In this document: one piece after another, positions 9,130 to 21,700 of the stretch
Layout of the letters: the number at the start of each line of letters is the position of its first letter
Numbering within the stretch: position 1 is the first letter of the stretch
Assembly (NCBI GenBank): GCA_934047225.1
Contig: OW204005.1
Location: forward strand, 20,220,396 to 20,284,395
DNA length: 64,000 bases
Reading direction: 5' to 3'
From: Ypsolopha sequella
Taxonomy: Eukaryota > Arthropoda > Insecta > Lepidoptera > Ypsolophidae
Made by a program: the position numbers and the translations under genes
The notes under the pieces: model-generated
What the model was told of the DNA's origin: nothing
Seen by the model: only the letters and a program-made list of their open reading frames with translations
Database searches by the model: none

Positions 9130-10728
9130 ATTTCCAATGATTTTGATGTTGAGGATTCTGAAAATAATTGAAAATTGTTAATAAATTATAATTTATTTAT
9201 TTACACACGCAACAATAATACACAAAAGATAACAAATAAACCACAAGAAATTAAAAAATATTAAAAAAAACAAAAACCTGACGGCATGAAAAATTGTGAA
9301 CTTAAAATTTTCGAACTTAATAAATGAACTGAAAGGATAGAAACAAGTAAAAATAAAATATTAAATTATAATATTAATCAATAAGTATATCATCAGGGAA
9401 CAGTGCAAATGGGGAGTTCGGGTGAGTGCTCTTAATTAAGAAACATGCACATGAAAAAACCTACATGATAAATATAATAATGCTATATAATATGGTATAA
9501 AGATTTTAAATATAATAAGTCAATTTAACTATACCTGAATATCGATAATCGTGTTGAAAACTTGTAACACCTTTTTGGTTCTTCATAATTGGAGGAGTTT
9601 CAATAGAAGTCACACTCTGTTCAAATTGAGCAGGCTCAAGTGCTTATAATGGTGTGTGATCTAAAAATTATAAAAATTCTTAACATCTTCAGTTCAGCCA
9701 GCACTATAATATAAACAAGGTGGCTTAGCTCACATAAATTAATGTATATAATAATAATTCATAAGCCGCATAAGTCCGTCTTCACCCATACCATTGCAGA
9801 ACAGGGAACGGAGGTAAGCTTATTTTGTACAGAGAGTGTAAGAGAGAATGAGAGATACATACTCTCTCAAAAGCCTGCTGCTGCTCCCCATGCAATTCTT
9901 TATCCCTATATGTGCATATTCACCAATCACTGTGATACTTAACACAATTACAATTTCAATACAAAATGCCTGGATTAGTTAATCCACTGTCACTGTATAA
10001 CAAGATTAGCACCAACAACAATTACTCTGACCAAAATAAATGTAAGTAGGTAGGTACCTGTTGAAGTTCCCATGGTATGAATAGTTTTTTTTTTGTGGAG
10101 GTTGTTCATGATTTGACGCGGCATATGAATGTTCATTGTGCCTCTTCCTGGCATAGCTATGATCAGCTGTTGGATAATAATTCTCTGTGGACATATAAAG
10201 ATAACAATGAATATTAGTGTTAAAATGAGATACCTATTAATACTACACATAATAAGTAGGTAGCAAGTTTATTCTTACTAGTCATTCTTACCAGAATGAA
10301 CTGGTTGGCTGGTTGATGGACTGGTTATTTCTTTAGCAGTAAATAATGCTGTGTAAGCATCGTCCAAAAGACGTGATTTCCATTTGTCTTTTGAGTCTTC
10401 TCTCAGAATTTGGGAATTTATGTAATTTAACGTCCTTTCGTGTATTATTGCATCCCGGCACACAACACTTATCATAACGCATTCCTACAATCACAATGTC
10501 ACAGAGAAACAGTAAGTATTTAATGTAAATTGCACGAAAAAATATTTTTACGCCAATTTCTCGATATTCTCAACGACAACAAACAAACAAAATGGCGTCT
10601 TGATCTAGAGGAGAAGGCCGGGGTAGGAGAGGAGAGGAGGGGGAGAAATGTCATGTATCATTTTCCCAAAAAAAAAAAAAGTCAAAATACGTGTCCGAAA
10701 TATTTTGTTCCTTGATTAGGGCCCGTGA
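9130..10728 (-). mobile_element. P-element/THAP-type transposon, copy 2 (internally deleted)
   Basis: This copy repeats copy 1 from its internal exon (about 9535-9660) through the second exon (10194-10006), a shortened THAP exon (about 10475-10278) and the end sequence 'gggcccgtg' at about 10720-10728. The THAP exon has lost the central residues between the first Cys pair and the CxxH block. The transposase exons are absent: homology stops near 9130 at the acceptor that corresponds to 1184. It is a non-autonomous remnant. Confidence 0.7.
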
Positions 10729-10732
10729 ACAA

Positions 10733-10822
10733 GACTGAATCAATGTGGCCACACACACAGAACTAGACTTCCGACAGACCACTGTCAAATGTGTTCTAAA
10801 ATACACGTTTTATTCAAAACAG
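10733..10822 (+). repeat. Dispersed repeat shared with 56935-57023
   Basis: 'tgtggccacacaca', 'ccgacagaccact', 'tcaaatgtgttctaaa' and 'tacacgttttat' occur in the same order and orientation in both places with a few substitutions. The family is unknown. It lies directly beside the P-like end here and beside a possible LINE remnant there. Confidence 0.6.
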
Positions 10823-10888
10823 GGATAAAAACTAAGAATGTTCAAGAGTGTTCAACTCTGGTGTAATGACCTCGCCCAATGACCTAAG

Positions 10889-11127
10889 TCAATCCTACCA
10901 AAACACAGGCTATAATAGTAGGTAGCCCGTACTTTATATCTCGAGTTGACTGGCAACTTTTGCCTCCAATAATGTTTGATGGCATACAAATTCCTTTCAG
11001 CAGTACGGTGAAGAATCTAGGTATGTTAATCGATAGTTGCTTATCTTGGGAATCCCAAATGGAACTAGTTAGCCGGAAGATGTTTAGCGGAATATTGCAA
11101 ATTATTAATATATCCACAAATTCATAA
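10889..11127 (+). pseudogene. Non-LTR reverse transcriptase fragment (thumb region)
   Basis: The plus frame reads NPTKTQAIIVGS and then VKNLGMLIDSCLSWESQME before a stop near 11127. These match the region after the catalytic block of non-LTR (LINE) reverse transcriptases: the N-x-x-KT box and the K-x-LG-x-x-ID box. No catalytic block is present upstream, so it is a small relic. Confidence 0.7.
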
Positions 11128-11659
11128 TGGACTTCCGCAAAGTAACGCCTTTTTCAATAAATTTTATCCTTGAGAAGGCTCAGAAATCTCCTCCCGACAG
11201 CTACTAAAATTGTACTTGCTAATTTTGGTTAACGTATTATATTATTTATTTTTGTTACAAGTTAGTGTATATATTGTATTTGTAACTACAATGTTATACT
11301 TGTGTATTTATTTTAGGTATTAGCTATCCATTTAATTTAATATTTTGTGCACCACCTTCGCGTTATTTTTTCCAACAATTAATTTCCACACAAAGGTTGT
11401 CTGGAACAAATCGTTTTAAGTGATAAGGCCGCAAATGGTTACCTTCTCCCATAAGTTTGTTCTTTTACCTTATTAAGTTTATTTTGGCGTAGAGTATTTA
11501 TCTTGTCTTGTCTCGCTGGCTTCGCTCGCTCGTGCGGCTCAATTTATCACTTGCCTCCTCTTTATTTATCTACAAAATTTAAGAAATCCCAACTTTAATG
11601 TTTTTTATTTTATTTCCGTGTATTATATGTATTTTATCATGTTCCTAGTTTTTTAGATT

Positions 11660-12660
11660 AATATTGACTTGTAGAAAGTGTTATTAAATCAGCTTGAGCT
11701 GACATATTAAATTATTATTACATGCAGCTTGAACACTCTCGTGTGATTGTTGTTGAATATGCCCACCGTTTTACCGATACAATGTCAACATTATCAAGGC
11801 GAGTGTCGTTCTTAGATTGACGACGCGGCATTCAACGTCGCTTGTCAAACGGGAACTGGCAACCGCCGATCGGTGAGCTACACACGCGGCTCATTCGCTG
11901 AGTGTTGGCTGCGTCGTTAAAGGAGGTGGGATGGTGGATGCACTTGATTTTTTTAATTGTTCCAATGTTTCATTATTAGGGGTGGTTATTAAAAAGACCG
12001 AGCTCACAACGTGTTCACTGTCATTGGTTTCTGTCCTAAAGTTGCTCAATCCATCGAGAACCGGTTTCCAAGACGAAACCAGCTGCCAACAATGACCCCT
12101 GTTGAAGTTGGAATTACGACTTATCTCGATAGCTTCGTATATTTTGCGAGGAATGGTATTTTCTCTTTCAAAACGGATGTAGTGGGTCGTATCCGAACTT
12201 AGTGCATGTTCTGCTACTGCTGACCCGTTAATATCCAGTTTCATTATGGACCGAATATGTTCAGACAGTCTTGTGGTCATGTTGCACTTGGTTTCTCCAA
12301 TGTAGTATTTGCCACAATCGCACGGGACTTTATAAACTCCAGTGAGAGGGTCTCGGTCCTTTGAAGGTCTCAACCATTTTCGTTGTTGGGTGGGGGCTCG
12401 GAAAATAGTCTTCACACTGTACTCCGGCGAAGCAGGTGTCCAATCCTATCAGTTACGCCTCTTACAAAGGGCAAGTAGATCGGAGCCCTCTAAATAACGG
12501 ATGGGCGATGGTGGGTTGATGCAGTTGCAAGCCGGTTACTCTGTCTCCAATTATACCCATTGGCCTCCAGTACATATCTTATGTGGGTCAATTCAGCATC
12601 CACATATAGTGAACAACAATCACACGTGAGTGTTCAAGCTCCATGTAATAATAACTTTGT
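11660..12660 (-). mobile_element. Penelope-like element fragment with inverted flanking repeats
   Basis: The minus strand carries the C-terminal GIY-YIG endonuclease of a Penelope-like retroelement (12500-11891). The 45 bases at 11711-11755 recur as a near-perfect reverse complement at about 12609-12655. Partial inverted copies of the terminal repeat are a known oddity of Penelope elements. A direct copy of the 11690-11895 stretch lies at 13983-14190. The reverse transcriptase is missing, so the copy is truncated. Confidence 0.7.
11891..12500 (-). pseudogene. Penelope-like element GIY-YIG endonuclease domain
   Basis: The minus frame has TIFRAPTQQRKWLRPSKDRD, then GVYKVPCDCGKYYIGETKC (the GIY-YIG core as GVY...YYIG), RLSEHIRS, and a catalytic-type Glu in RKIYEAIEIS. 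This domain nicks DNA to prime reverse transcription in Penelope-like elements. Upstream, LPFVRGVTDRIGHLLRR sits one frame away (about 12490-12430), which places a frameshift near 12415. Only the C-terminal 200 or so codons survive. Confidence 0.85.
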
Positions 12661-12689
12661 AGAAAGTGTATTTTATGTACATATTTTAC

Positions 12690-13078
12690 AAAATCATCAT
12701 CAATCCATCAGCCTAGTTCGTCCACTGCTGGACATAAGCCTTTCCAGGACTTTGCCACTCATTAGTCATCCTGGAAGAATTGCCGATACTCACACATGCT
12801 GGGCAGGTGGGTTGGTGAGGGCGGTGCTGGAACCCTCGCACCAGTGAAGTCGCTGCCCGTCACCAGTCTGTTCCATATAAGGCCCAGCTATTAGGGATGG
12901 ATATTCCGCCATCCATCGGTCCCAGGCATGGTGGGCCTCCTGGTTTTTTGCCTGTGAGCTGTCCTTTTACCCTCCCCCGCATTACTTCGAGGGGGTCTCC
13001 AAGTAAGATGGTAGTACCTCTACAGTCGAGCCGGCATCAGCTCTACCACCTACAAAATAAATTATTTGAATTTGAATT
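12690..13078 (+). repeat. Lepidopteran dispersed repeat ending next to a P450 exon
   Basis: It begins 'aatccatcagcctagttcg', followed by 'ccactgctggacataagcc', a sequence I recognise as common in lepidopteran genomes. It ends in an 'aaataaattatttgaatttg' tail typical of retroposed elements. The tail stops about 10 bases before the splice acceptor of the first P450 exon at 13089. No coding capacity beyond short frames. Confidence 0.6.
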
Positions 13079-13088
13079 TTCTTTGCAG

Positions 13089-13199
13089 CCGTTACAGATC
13101 AGAAGATAGCACAATCACTGCTTAACACATTTGAGGATAAGACTTATTTTTACGATTTTGCAAAGTCTTGGATCGATACAGGACTGATCACAAGTGATG
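13089..13199 (+). CDS. P450 exon a (upstream of helix C)
   Basis: Bounded by 'tttctttgcag' and 'gatg|gtaagc'. It starts with the last two bases of a codon, encodes VTDQKIAQSLLNTFEDK and then FAKSWIDTGLITSD, and ends in phase 1. GLITS just before helix C is the usual CYP4 pattern. The pyrimidine tract borders a dispersed repeat. Confidence 0.85.
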
Positions 13200-16100
13200 G
13201 TAAGCGTAATATTTAAATTAGAATAAATTTCTCTGCCTGGAATTTTTGGATGGCTGCGAATAACCCGTAAAATGATAAGGTTCTGACTCCAGCCAAACGC
13301 ACAAGACATAAACCTTTTTAGTTAAAACCAAACCAATTATGCTGAAAATTCTGTAACAAAACGTGTACCCACAACTTTCAATAAAATGTTTGACGAACTT
13401 GATACATTTCACGTCTCAAAACAAACATTTAAAAAGCAGCTACAATCTGTGTTACTACTGTGTTAAATAAGTTTTACTCTTCTTGCTTTTTGCATATACA
13501 TACACACATCGCATTATACTCTCTAATTCATTGACACAAACTCTCACAAAAACATAAAATCACTACACTTACACTAAATTTAACAATACTCTTACACACG
13601 TTTGTATACCCTCAGACTCACTCGACACATAGTGAACTTTATACGAACTTTCAATTGAGCCTTTAATTTAATTCTGTTTAATAATTTGTCCTTATTTATG
13701 TTAAAATTTTCTGTATACTTTCGATTTTTGTCTGCATGCTTTTTACAATTTAATTTAAAAATCGGTTATAGGCCTCTGTTCTGCTTATCTTTTCTGTTAT
13801 AATTTTTATATTGTGTGCTGTGGATTATTGTGCGAATTATAGAATAAAAAAACGACCTATATTCAGTTTTTTTGCAAGAAAAAGTACCGTCCATAGAAAA
13901 AATATTTGTAGGTTTCCGCTATACCCAAAACCAAATTGTTATTGAATAAAAAAAACAATTTAATTTTTTAATATTATTAAAACTCGCGTGAGCTGACATA
14001 CTAAATTATTATTACATACGCCTTGAACACTCACGTGTGCTTGTTGTTGGCTATGTGCCAATCGTTTCACCGATACAATTTCGGCATTATCAAGGCGAGT
14101 GTCGTTCTTAGGACGACGACGCGGCGTTCACCGTCGTTGTCAAACGGGCACTGGCAGCCGCCGATCGGCGAGCTGCACGCATTGCTTTCGCGCTAAGCTA
14201 ATTTAATTTTTTATTTGAGGACCGCCATTTTTACTTACCAAAAAATGATTTTTTCCTTTGCATTTGCCAAACTGGCATTTGGGGTGTCATAATTGAGTAG
14301 AGTATAAATATATTTTTTTTATTTTTATATCTTAAAAAATAAAGAAATAGGGGATGTCAAAGTTGTTAGTTATAAACCATTTTTAAGGGATCTATCACAA
14401 AAACTAAACTAGTCCGGTATTTGTAATTTGTGTATACTTTAACACCTCCGGTGTTACGAGTGCAAAAATTGCACAAAGTTGTATTTAATTAAATAACAAA
14501 TACTGAAAACACCGATTAATAATGTAGTTTTAGTGTTAAAAACCCAAATACTCGACCAACTAAATGTTGGAGCTCTGGTAGGTAAGTTTTTTTGATAAGT
14601 TTGTAATTTTTGTCTAAATTAGAAAAGTCTATACGAGTCTTTACTTACTATATTATATTATGTACTAATTCTTAAATATGATGATACTTAAAATAAACTA
14701 ATAATATTTATATACAATAATTACTTAACTCTTCGTAAATATAATATATATGTATCTTGAAATAAATGTTTATATTATTTTCATTGAATTTAATAATCAT
14801 AAACAATAAAAATAACAGTTTTTAGTTTTTTCGAAATATATTTCGGCTCACTTTGGGGCCAGCATCAGTTATATGGTGAAAGATTTGAAAACAGAATGAC
14901 ATAAAATAAAAAAATAAATATATATAACTAAATATGTACTTACATATATAAAATTATATATATAAAATTATATATGTAAGTACTTCTATAGTATTAAAGC
15001 ATTTTTAGTTTTTTAGGTAAGGTTAACTAACCTAGTCAATAGTTTAGATTTAGAGTAACTTTAATTACTTTGTTACTGTAGTTTTAATTTCTCCTGCACG
15101 CCAACCAACTATTTTTTGTACTTCTTGTACCATCTTTGGATTGACTGGTAGAGAATGCTTTATGCATTTAGTCCGCCATTTTGTACTTCTTATTTGTGCA
15201 ATAAAGAATTTATGATGATGATGATGATTATATATATGTGTAATTAGTAATAAGGGTATATATTATATTTATTTTTATTTCACGTCATTCTGTTTTCAAA
15301 TCTTTCACAATTCAACTGATGCCGGCCCCAAAGTGGGCCGAAATATATTTCGAAAATACTAAAAACTGTTATTTTTATTTAATATTGTTATTTAATATAT
15401 ATAGTATCTATGACAATATGATTTCTTGGTCAAATTGATTATAGTAATCAACTTATCTGGCACTACCCTCAAAAACTTTCCACATCACCAAAGGTTAACT
15501 GGCAGAGAATGCTAATTAGCATTAAGTTGGCCTTTTTGTATTGTAAGTTATTTTGTGCAATAAAGTATTTACATTACATAGATAAAGTCGGAAGGAGTAG
15601 GTGATTTAAGAGGATGGCCTACCCTAGCAACTTTTTTGATTACCCGTCCAGCACAATGAGTCCAATGGCAAAGATCTCATTTGCTTTTAATAGAGACGAT
15701 TATATGTTGGCTCATTGGCCTCTTTTCCTTGGACGCGTAATACTAATGATCACGCAGCGAAACAACAAATTGGTGTGTTTTCAGCTAATACTGAAATATT
15801 TTATAGGGAAAAAAATATTGGATTTAAGAAGAATACCTTCATATTTCTATTACCTATTTTATTAAAAAAAAAAACAAAATGATCTCTTAACCGCGTTCTC
15901 GGAACAAACGCTTGAAAACCAAAAAAGAGAGGGAAGAAAACTTTTTTTTTGGATAAAAGTTTAAATTTTAATACATTGTTTATAAGATGAATCCTTAGAT
16001 AAAAGATCAATAAATAATTTTTTTTTTTGTTAATGCAAGGAGAGTCCGAATTTTTTCAAACGATTCCTCGAAAGTCTGGCGTTGTTCATGCTCTAGGCTC

Positions 16101-18704
16101 ATGTACAGTCTTAAGGCGCTCTTATCCCAAAATCAGTAATTTCAAAGTCAAATAGAACTTTCAAATATCGTCTAAAACTTCCAACAAAAAAATACGCAAT
16201 ATAGTTCGAATCTTTATCTAGGTCTTCCATGCATGTGTTACATGATCAGATAAACTTTGCTTGATAGAAATAATTCACGAACACAGCATGTAATAAGACC
16301 TTTCAAATCATTCCATTTCCATAATTCCAATCTTTTATTAACGAAACATATCTAGTAATATTGCTCTTTAAATTTTCTAGGTCGACCACGTAAGTGGGTT
16401 TTAATAAACATATCCCTTATTTTTAAACCATTTAAAAACCGATAAAAAAAACGAAAAAGTACAAAAGTGTGGTTATTTTCTTTACTCCTTACACGTAAAG
16501 AAAAAGACAGGGAGTCACTCTTCTGGGATAAGAGCGCCTTAAAGCGTATGCATTTTCGTTTTACAAGGTAGTTATGTATCTGTTAAGTAGTAACTATTAT
16601 AATTAATCTGTGGTACTACTGTTATAGCACGCGTACGTCACGGAGTGTTGCAAAATGCATCTTTATAGCCTTCGATCAACAATATACTGTTGATCGAAGT
16701 TCATAGCAAATCTCACCCATTCTATATAGTTTTGTTTGCTTTAGTGGAAATACACGAATCGTTTTCCAGCATAGCTTTAACCTCTGTCACCATTTATCGA
16801 AAGCCAGCTTTATAATAAACGTCAATGATTAGGAACCATCGCAAGACACCATAGTTCAAGGATAACATTTTGAGTGAATGCATTCACTTTGCTTCCGTTT
16901 TTGTAGGTTTACGAACAAAAACTTTACACCATTTTCATTTCTTTTTTAGTGTCAACATGGAGGCGACATCGGAAACTTTTGAACCCAACATTCAATCAAC
17001 GTATTCTCGATGGGTATTTACCAGTCTTCAATGCATTGTCCGTACAATTCGTAACAGAAGTTGAAAAAGAACTTGGAAAAGATGAATTTGATATGTTTCC
17101 TTCTCTACGCGACTTATTCTTGGAAACTATATGTCGTAAGTATGCAAAATAGTATTTTACGAGAATACGATAAGTATCAAATGAAAGGGTATGCCAAGCA
17201 GAATATGTGACGTCATTCTAAATTTAATGTATTATGCTGGAAGCCCCAATATGGCCGAATAAATTTATTTTCACCTCACTAGCTCGAAAAGCGCGCCTTT
17301 GTTGCAGTAAAGAAAAGTGTTTCAAATTGAGACACTGCGAATTGTTCAAAAACACCATATCCTTTGCTCAAGAGATAGAGAGACAGCAAACATCAGCATG
17401 GCAGCTATCTCGTTCACTCTATATATATTCCATTCACTTTGGGAGGCTATACACTGCCCCACAATTTGTCGGATACCATAGACAAGGTAAACTTCTCGAA
17501 ATCTTGTGTATGGCCTCCCAAATGGAATCCGGAAACGGATAGATAGAGTAAAACTCCCGCGTGATGGTTATGTTTTTGCGTTTTCGATCGGTTTTTCAAA
17601 GATTTTCCGATTTTTTCCGGCTTTTGGAATTCAATTAACACTCCTTACATTTTATTTTATGTGCAATATTTTTATATGGTGTATTCTTATAAGTTCGTTC
17701 GAAAAGATGTTGTCTTTACATCTGTGTTTTCTCGCTAGTGAGGTAAAAAGTTGTATGTGTCACACGAGAGCAAAGGAGACTGTCCTTTTTTGTATGGAAA
17801 GTGCTCTATGAACCAACAGATATAATATTGTGGTTTTTACATTAGGTAACCCCAATTACACCTCTGTGCGAAAGGGCATCAAAATCTGACCCGACAGTTT
17901 TTTCGGGACTTTTCGGACAGAAAGAGGTAACGTCAGCGTCTTCAAAGACACGGCGTGTAGTTTACCAACGCTAGTATAACAGGCCACTTATTTATAGTTC
18001 TTAGTTCGGCGTCATTGCAGTCAAAAATTTAATAAATGTAGCTAATTTCAAAATCGGAGTTCTTATAAGTTCTTTACTTTATTATAACATTATTGTAATA
18101 AAAATACCTAATTAAATTAAAATAATACTCATATATTTGACTTGAAATATCTCAAAACTGTCGGGTCAGATTTTGATGACGTCATAACAAAAAAATACCG
18201 TCTAATTGTGTATTTCCTATAAAAAATGACAGACCACTTTCGCCCAGTCTCCAAATTATGTTTCTTGTGCCTTTGAATCCCTCACCACGCTCAGGATTCG
18301 AATCCTTCACTAGCTCGGGATTCAAACTGGGCACTCGCAACAAAAAAAATGTTTGCTCTCTTGTTGCACAAATAACTGTTTCCAGTCTCTTTACATGGTT
18401 ATCAAATAGAATAGAATAGAAGAATAGAATATTAATTTATTTCACAAGAAGGGAGTACAGTACAAGTTACAAGAATTTAAGCTTAAAATCTAAGATACAC
18501 ATAAAGTACTAATAACAAATGTACGCTGTTATCCTAGATAGGATTTTACGCCTGTAGAAAGGAATAACAGCCCCGTTTCCTTGGAGGACAGAATGGGGTA
18601 AAAAACATAAGTACTTAGTTAATAGGCTTAACAACATTAACTAGTTATAGGTAAAAGAGAGAGAAAAAGCTATGTAAATAAAGGTATAATTTAAGATGTT
18701 AAGT

Positions 18705-18738
<34 letters not shown>

Positions 18739-21700
18739 ATGTGTATGTGTATGTGTTATGTGTATGTGTGCATAGGAGAGAGATAGAAGGTGGGTGCATG
18801 TGTGGCATGCATTCGAGATTGTATGGGTTTGAAACATAGTTTTAGGAGGTTGTCTGTTTTAATAAAAGGCTTTGACGTGCAAAATAAAGTTGTTTATAAA
18901 AAAAAAGCCTTTTTTTAAAACAAGTTTTTATTTTACTATGGACGTGCGATGGGTCTCGTTCCCAAACGCACAACGTAAAATTGTTTTTCATATTTTTTAA
19001 TAATAACATTAAATAAACTATATAATTATATGTATATATATGACAGACATGACATGATGACATGATGACATGATCATGATATGATGACAGCTAAACAGAG
19101 TTATAGATAAGGAATTGAAATTAAATTGAAATTGAAATTTCAATTCTTTATCACTCTGTTTAGCTGTCATCATGATCAAAACCATATTCACTATAATGCT
19201 TACCTATAATTTATATTTTTTACCTTTTATAGCTATATTATTGTAAATATGTACTAATATCCATGTAACTGATGCCGACCACAACTAGTGGTTGAAATAT
19301 ATTTTACTGACGTATTTTCTGTTTTCGTATATATGTATATATATATATATACACATAGGTATATACAATTACATAAAGTAAAAGACAAGAAGTCAATTAT
19401 CATTTTATGTTAATATTAAATATATGTGCTTTTTCAGGAAAGTTATTTCATGCATTACTTAGTAAATTATTCTAGACAACAAATTTAAATCGTGTTTAAA
19501 TGTTGTTGTGGAGGACATGCAGTCGAATTGAGAATCCCCTCCATTTTTTTCCACCTCCGTTTTCAAGTTAAACATTCTGTTTTTTGACGGTGAAAATGTT
19601 AAAAAATAATTAATCACTGTAACGTTTGTTGGCAAAAACATATATAACTTGTGTAGATTTTATACATTAACCAGATTTGTTTATAGAAATAATTAACTTA
19701 TAGGCTGTTTTATTTTATTTAAACAGATACTGCACATACTTTTATAAATAATAAATACATTTAATGAAGAAAAATTTAAAAATGTGCATAAAATCTGATA
19801 AATGCTCGGACACAACTGAACCTCTATACTCTATTTTTATATTTTTTAATTTTACATATGTTCCTATCTATTTCAGATACTGCATTTGGATTAAAATCAC
19901 AACAAAAGTGCAGCAATGAGTACAAATACGCAGTTGCCAAAATGTTAGAAATTGTGTCCATAAGAATCAAAAATGTTTTTTTGCATCCATCATTCCTATA
20001 TAATTGGACCAAGACTAAAAAAGTAGAAGAGAAATGTGTAAAAATTTTGAAGAAGGTGTCTTCTGATGTAAGAAAATGTTCAATGAAGATTCAATAAAAC
20101 CGACGAATCAACACAAATTGATTCGTCCGTTTTATTGAACATTCATCGCTACTTAATTTTTGAATGAAATCTCAGTTCCCTGTTAATCCAGACAGAACTA
20201 TGAGTCTTGCCTTCAAATGTGACATTTATTTGATTTCAAATGTGACAGATGTCAAAAGTGACAGTTCTCAAAATTAACAGATGGTATAAAGTCTGTTAGT
20301 TTTACAGATGTTATAAATTCATAAGTGATAAATGTGAAAAGTGACCGTGATCAACAGCGACAGATGTCAAAACTGAGAAGTCGAACGTGACAGACGTAAA
20401 AAGTGAGATGACAAAAGTTTTCAGATACCTCGGGAGCAGTCGGGAGCATTTTTCCGGGATCAATATTTCTTCGTTAATCTTAAATTTTGTACCACTTATT
20501 ATGTCGTACGTACATATGTCTAATTAAAATACAAAACATGTTCAACTAGTCCCGTATACATCTATAGTAAGGTTGTGGGTAGTTCGTCTCTTCCTCTTTA
20601 CATAACACTGGTTTATGTTGAATAATAATAATAAAAAATAAAAGGCAGAATAAAAAATAAAATATTATGTATTGTTATTTGCTCAAATTAGAAAATATGA
20701 AAAATATGTCTAGCCGCTTTCAGAAGAATGTATATTTGAATGTTTCGTAACTTTCCAGGATGTGTGTGAAAGGCCGGGATTGTATGAAAAAGGATGAGTA
20801 TAATTATATATGTAGTCCCATATTGAATATAAATATTAAGGGGACTTTCCCTCCAATCGCGGTCTTCTTTTGCTATCCTGTAAATCGGACCCCTTAGGAA
20901 ATCAAGCACAATTTTAAGGACCCCCTTAATAAAAAAGCAGCAATAAATTTCGGACCATTTATTTTAGTTCTACAAATTAAAAAAAAAAACTTTTTCATAT
21001 AAAATATGAGAAGGTTGGTGCTGCTTTTTTGCAACTAAATTAGTGATATTTGGGTTTATATTACTACTGAGTTGTAGTCTCAAATCAATTTTATGATTTT
21101 TAAATGGTCCATAGATTAGGCTCCGGACCCCTATACATATGGTCGGGAACCCGAGTAAATTAATCTAGGATTTACTCTAACGAAAGTTCAATGTTGATTC
21201 AACAATAAGTTTTCGGGAAATCTCTAGTTTCTTTTTGTTTTGAGAAATTTAAAAAAAAGCCTTAAGGCGATTAGTGTCACCAAATTAGCAGCTCGATGTT
21301 TGTCGATACGAATATCGACGAAAACGACGTTGAATTAACGTTCATATCAGCACGCAACTCATAGTGGCTGTTACAACACTCGCTGCGGCCTTGATAGGGT
21401 GAAATAGGAGAAAATTACACTTTTTACATGGACGTAATTGTTCGATTATAAACACAATTATGTTTATATTATAGATATCAAGTTCATCTATTAAAGCATG
21501 AAATCATGAATCAGTTTTATTAAATCGACCAAGCCGCTTAGGAGCGGTAGGAAATTCAAGCCAAAAAACACCATTCGGTTGATATTTTTTTCATATAGAA
21601 ATTTAGATGGAAGAAAAAGAAAAAGTTTGCATATGTTGTCTTAATTCATATACATTTTTTTTCAATATTTTTGTTTCGGCTTTAAAAGAGGAGTAGGCTT

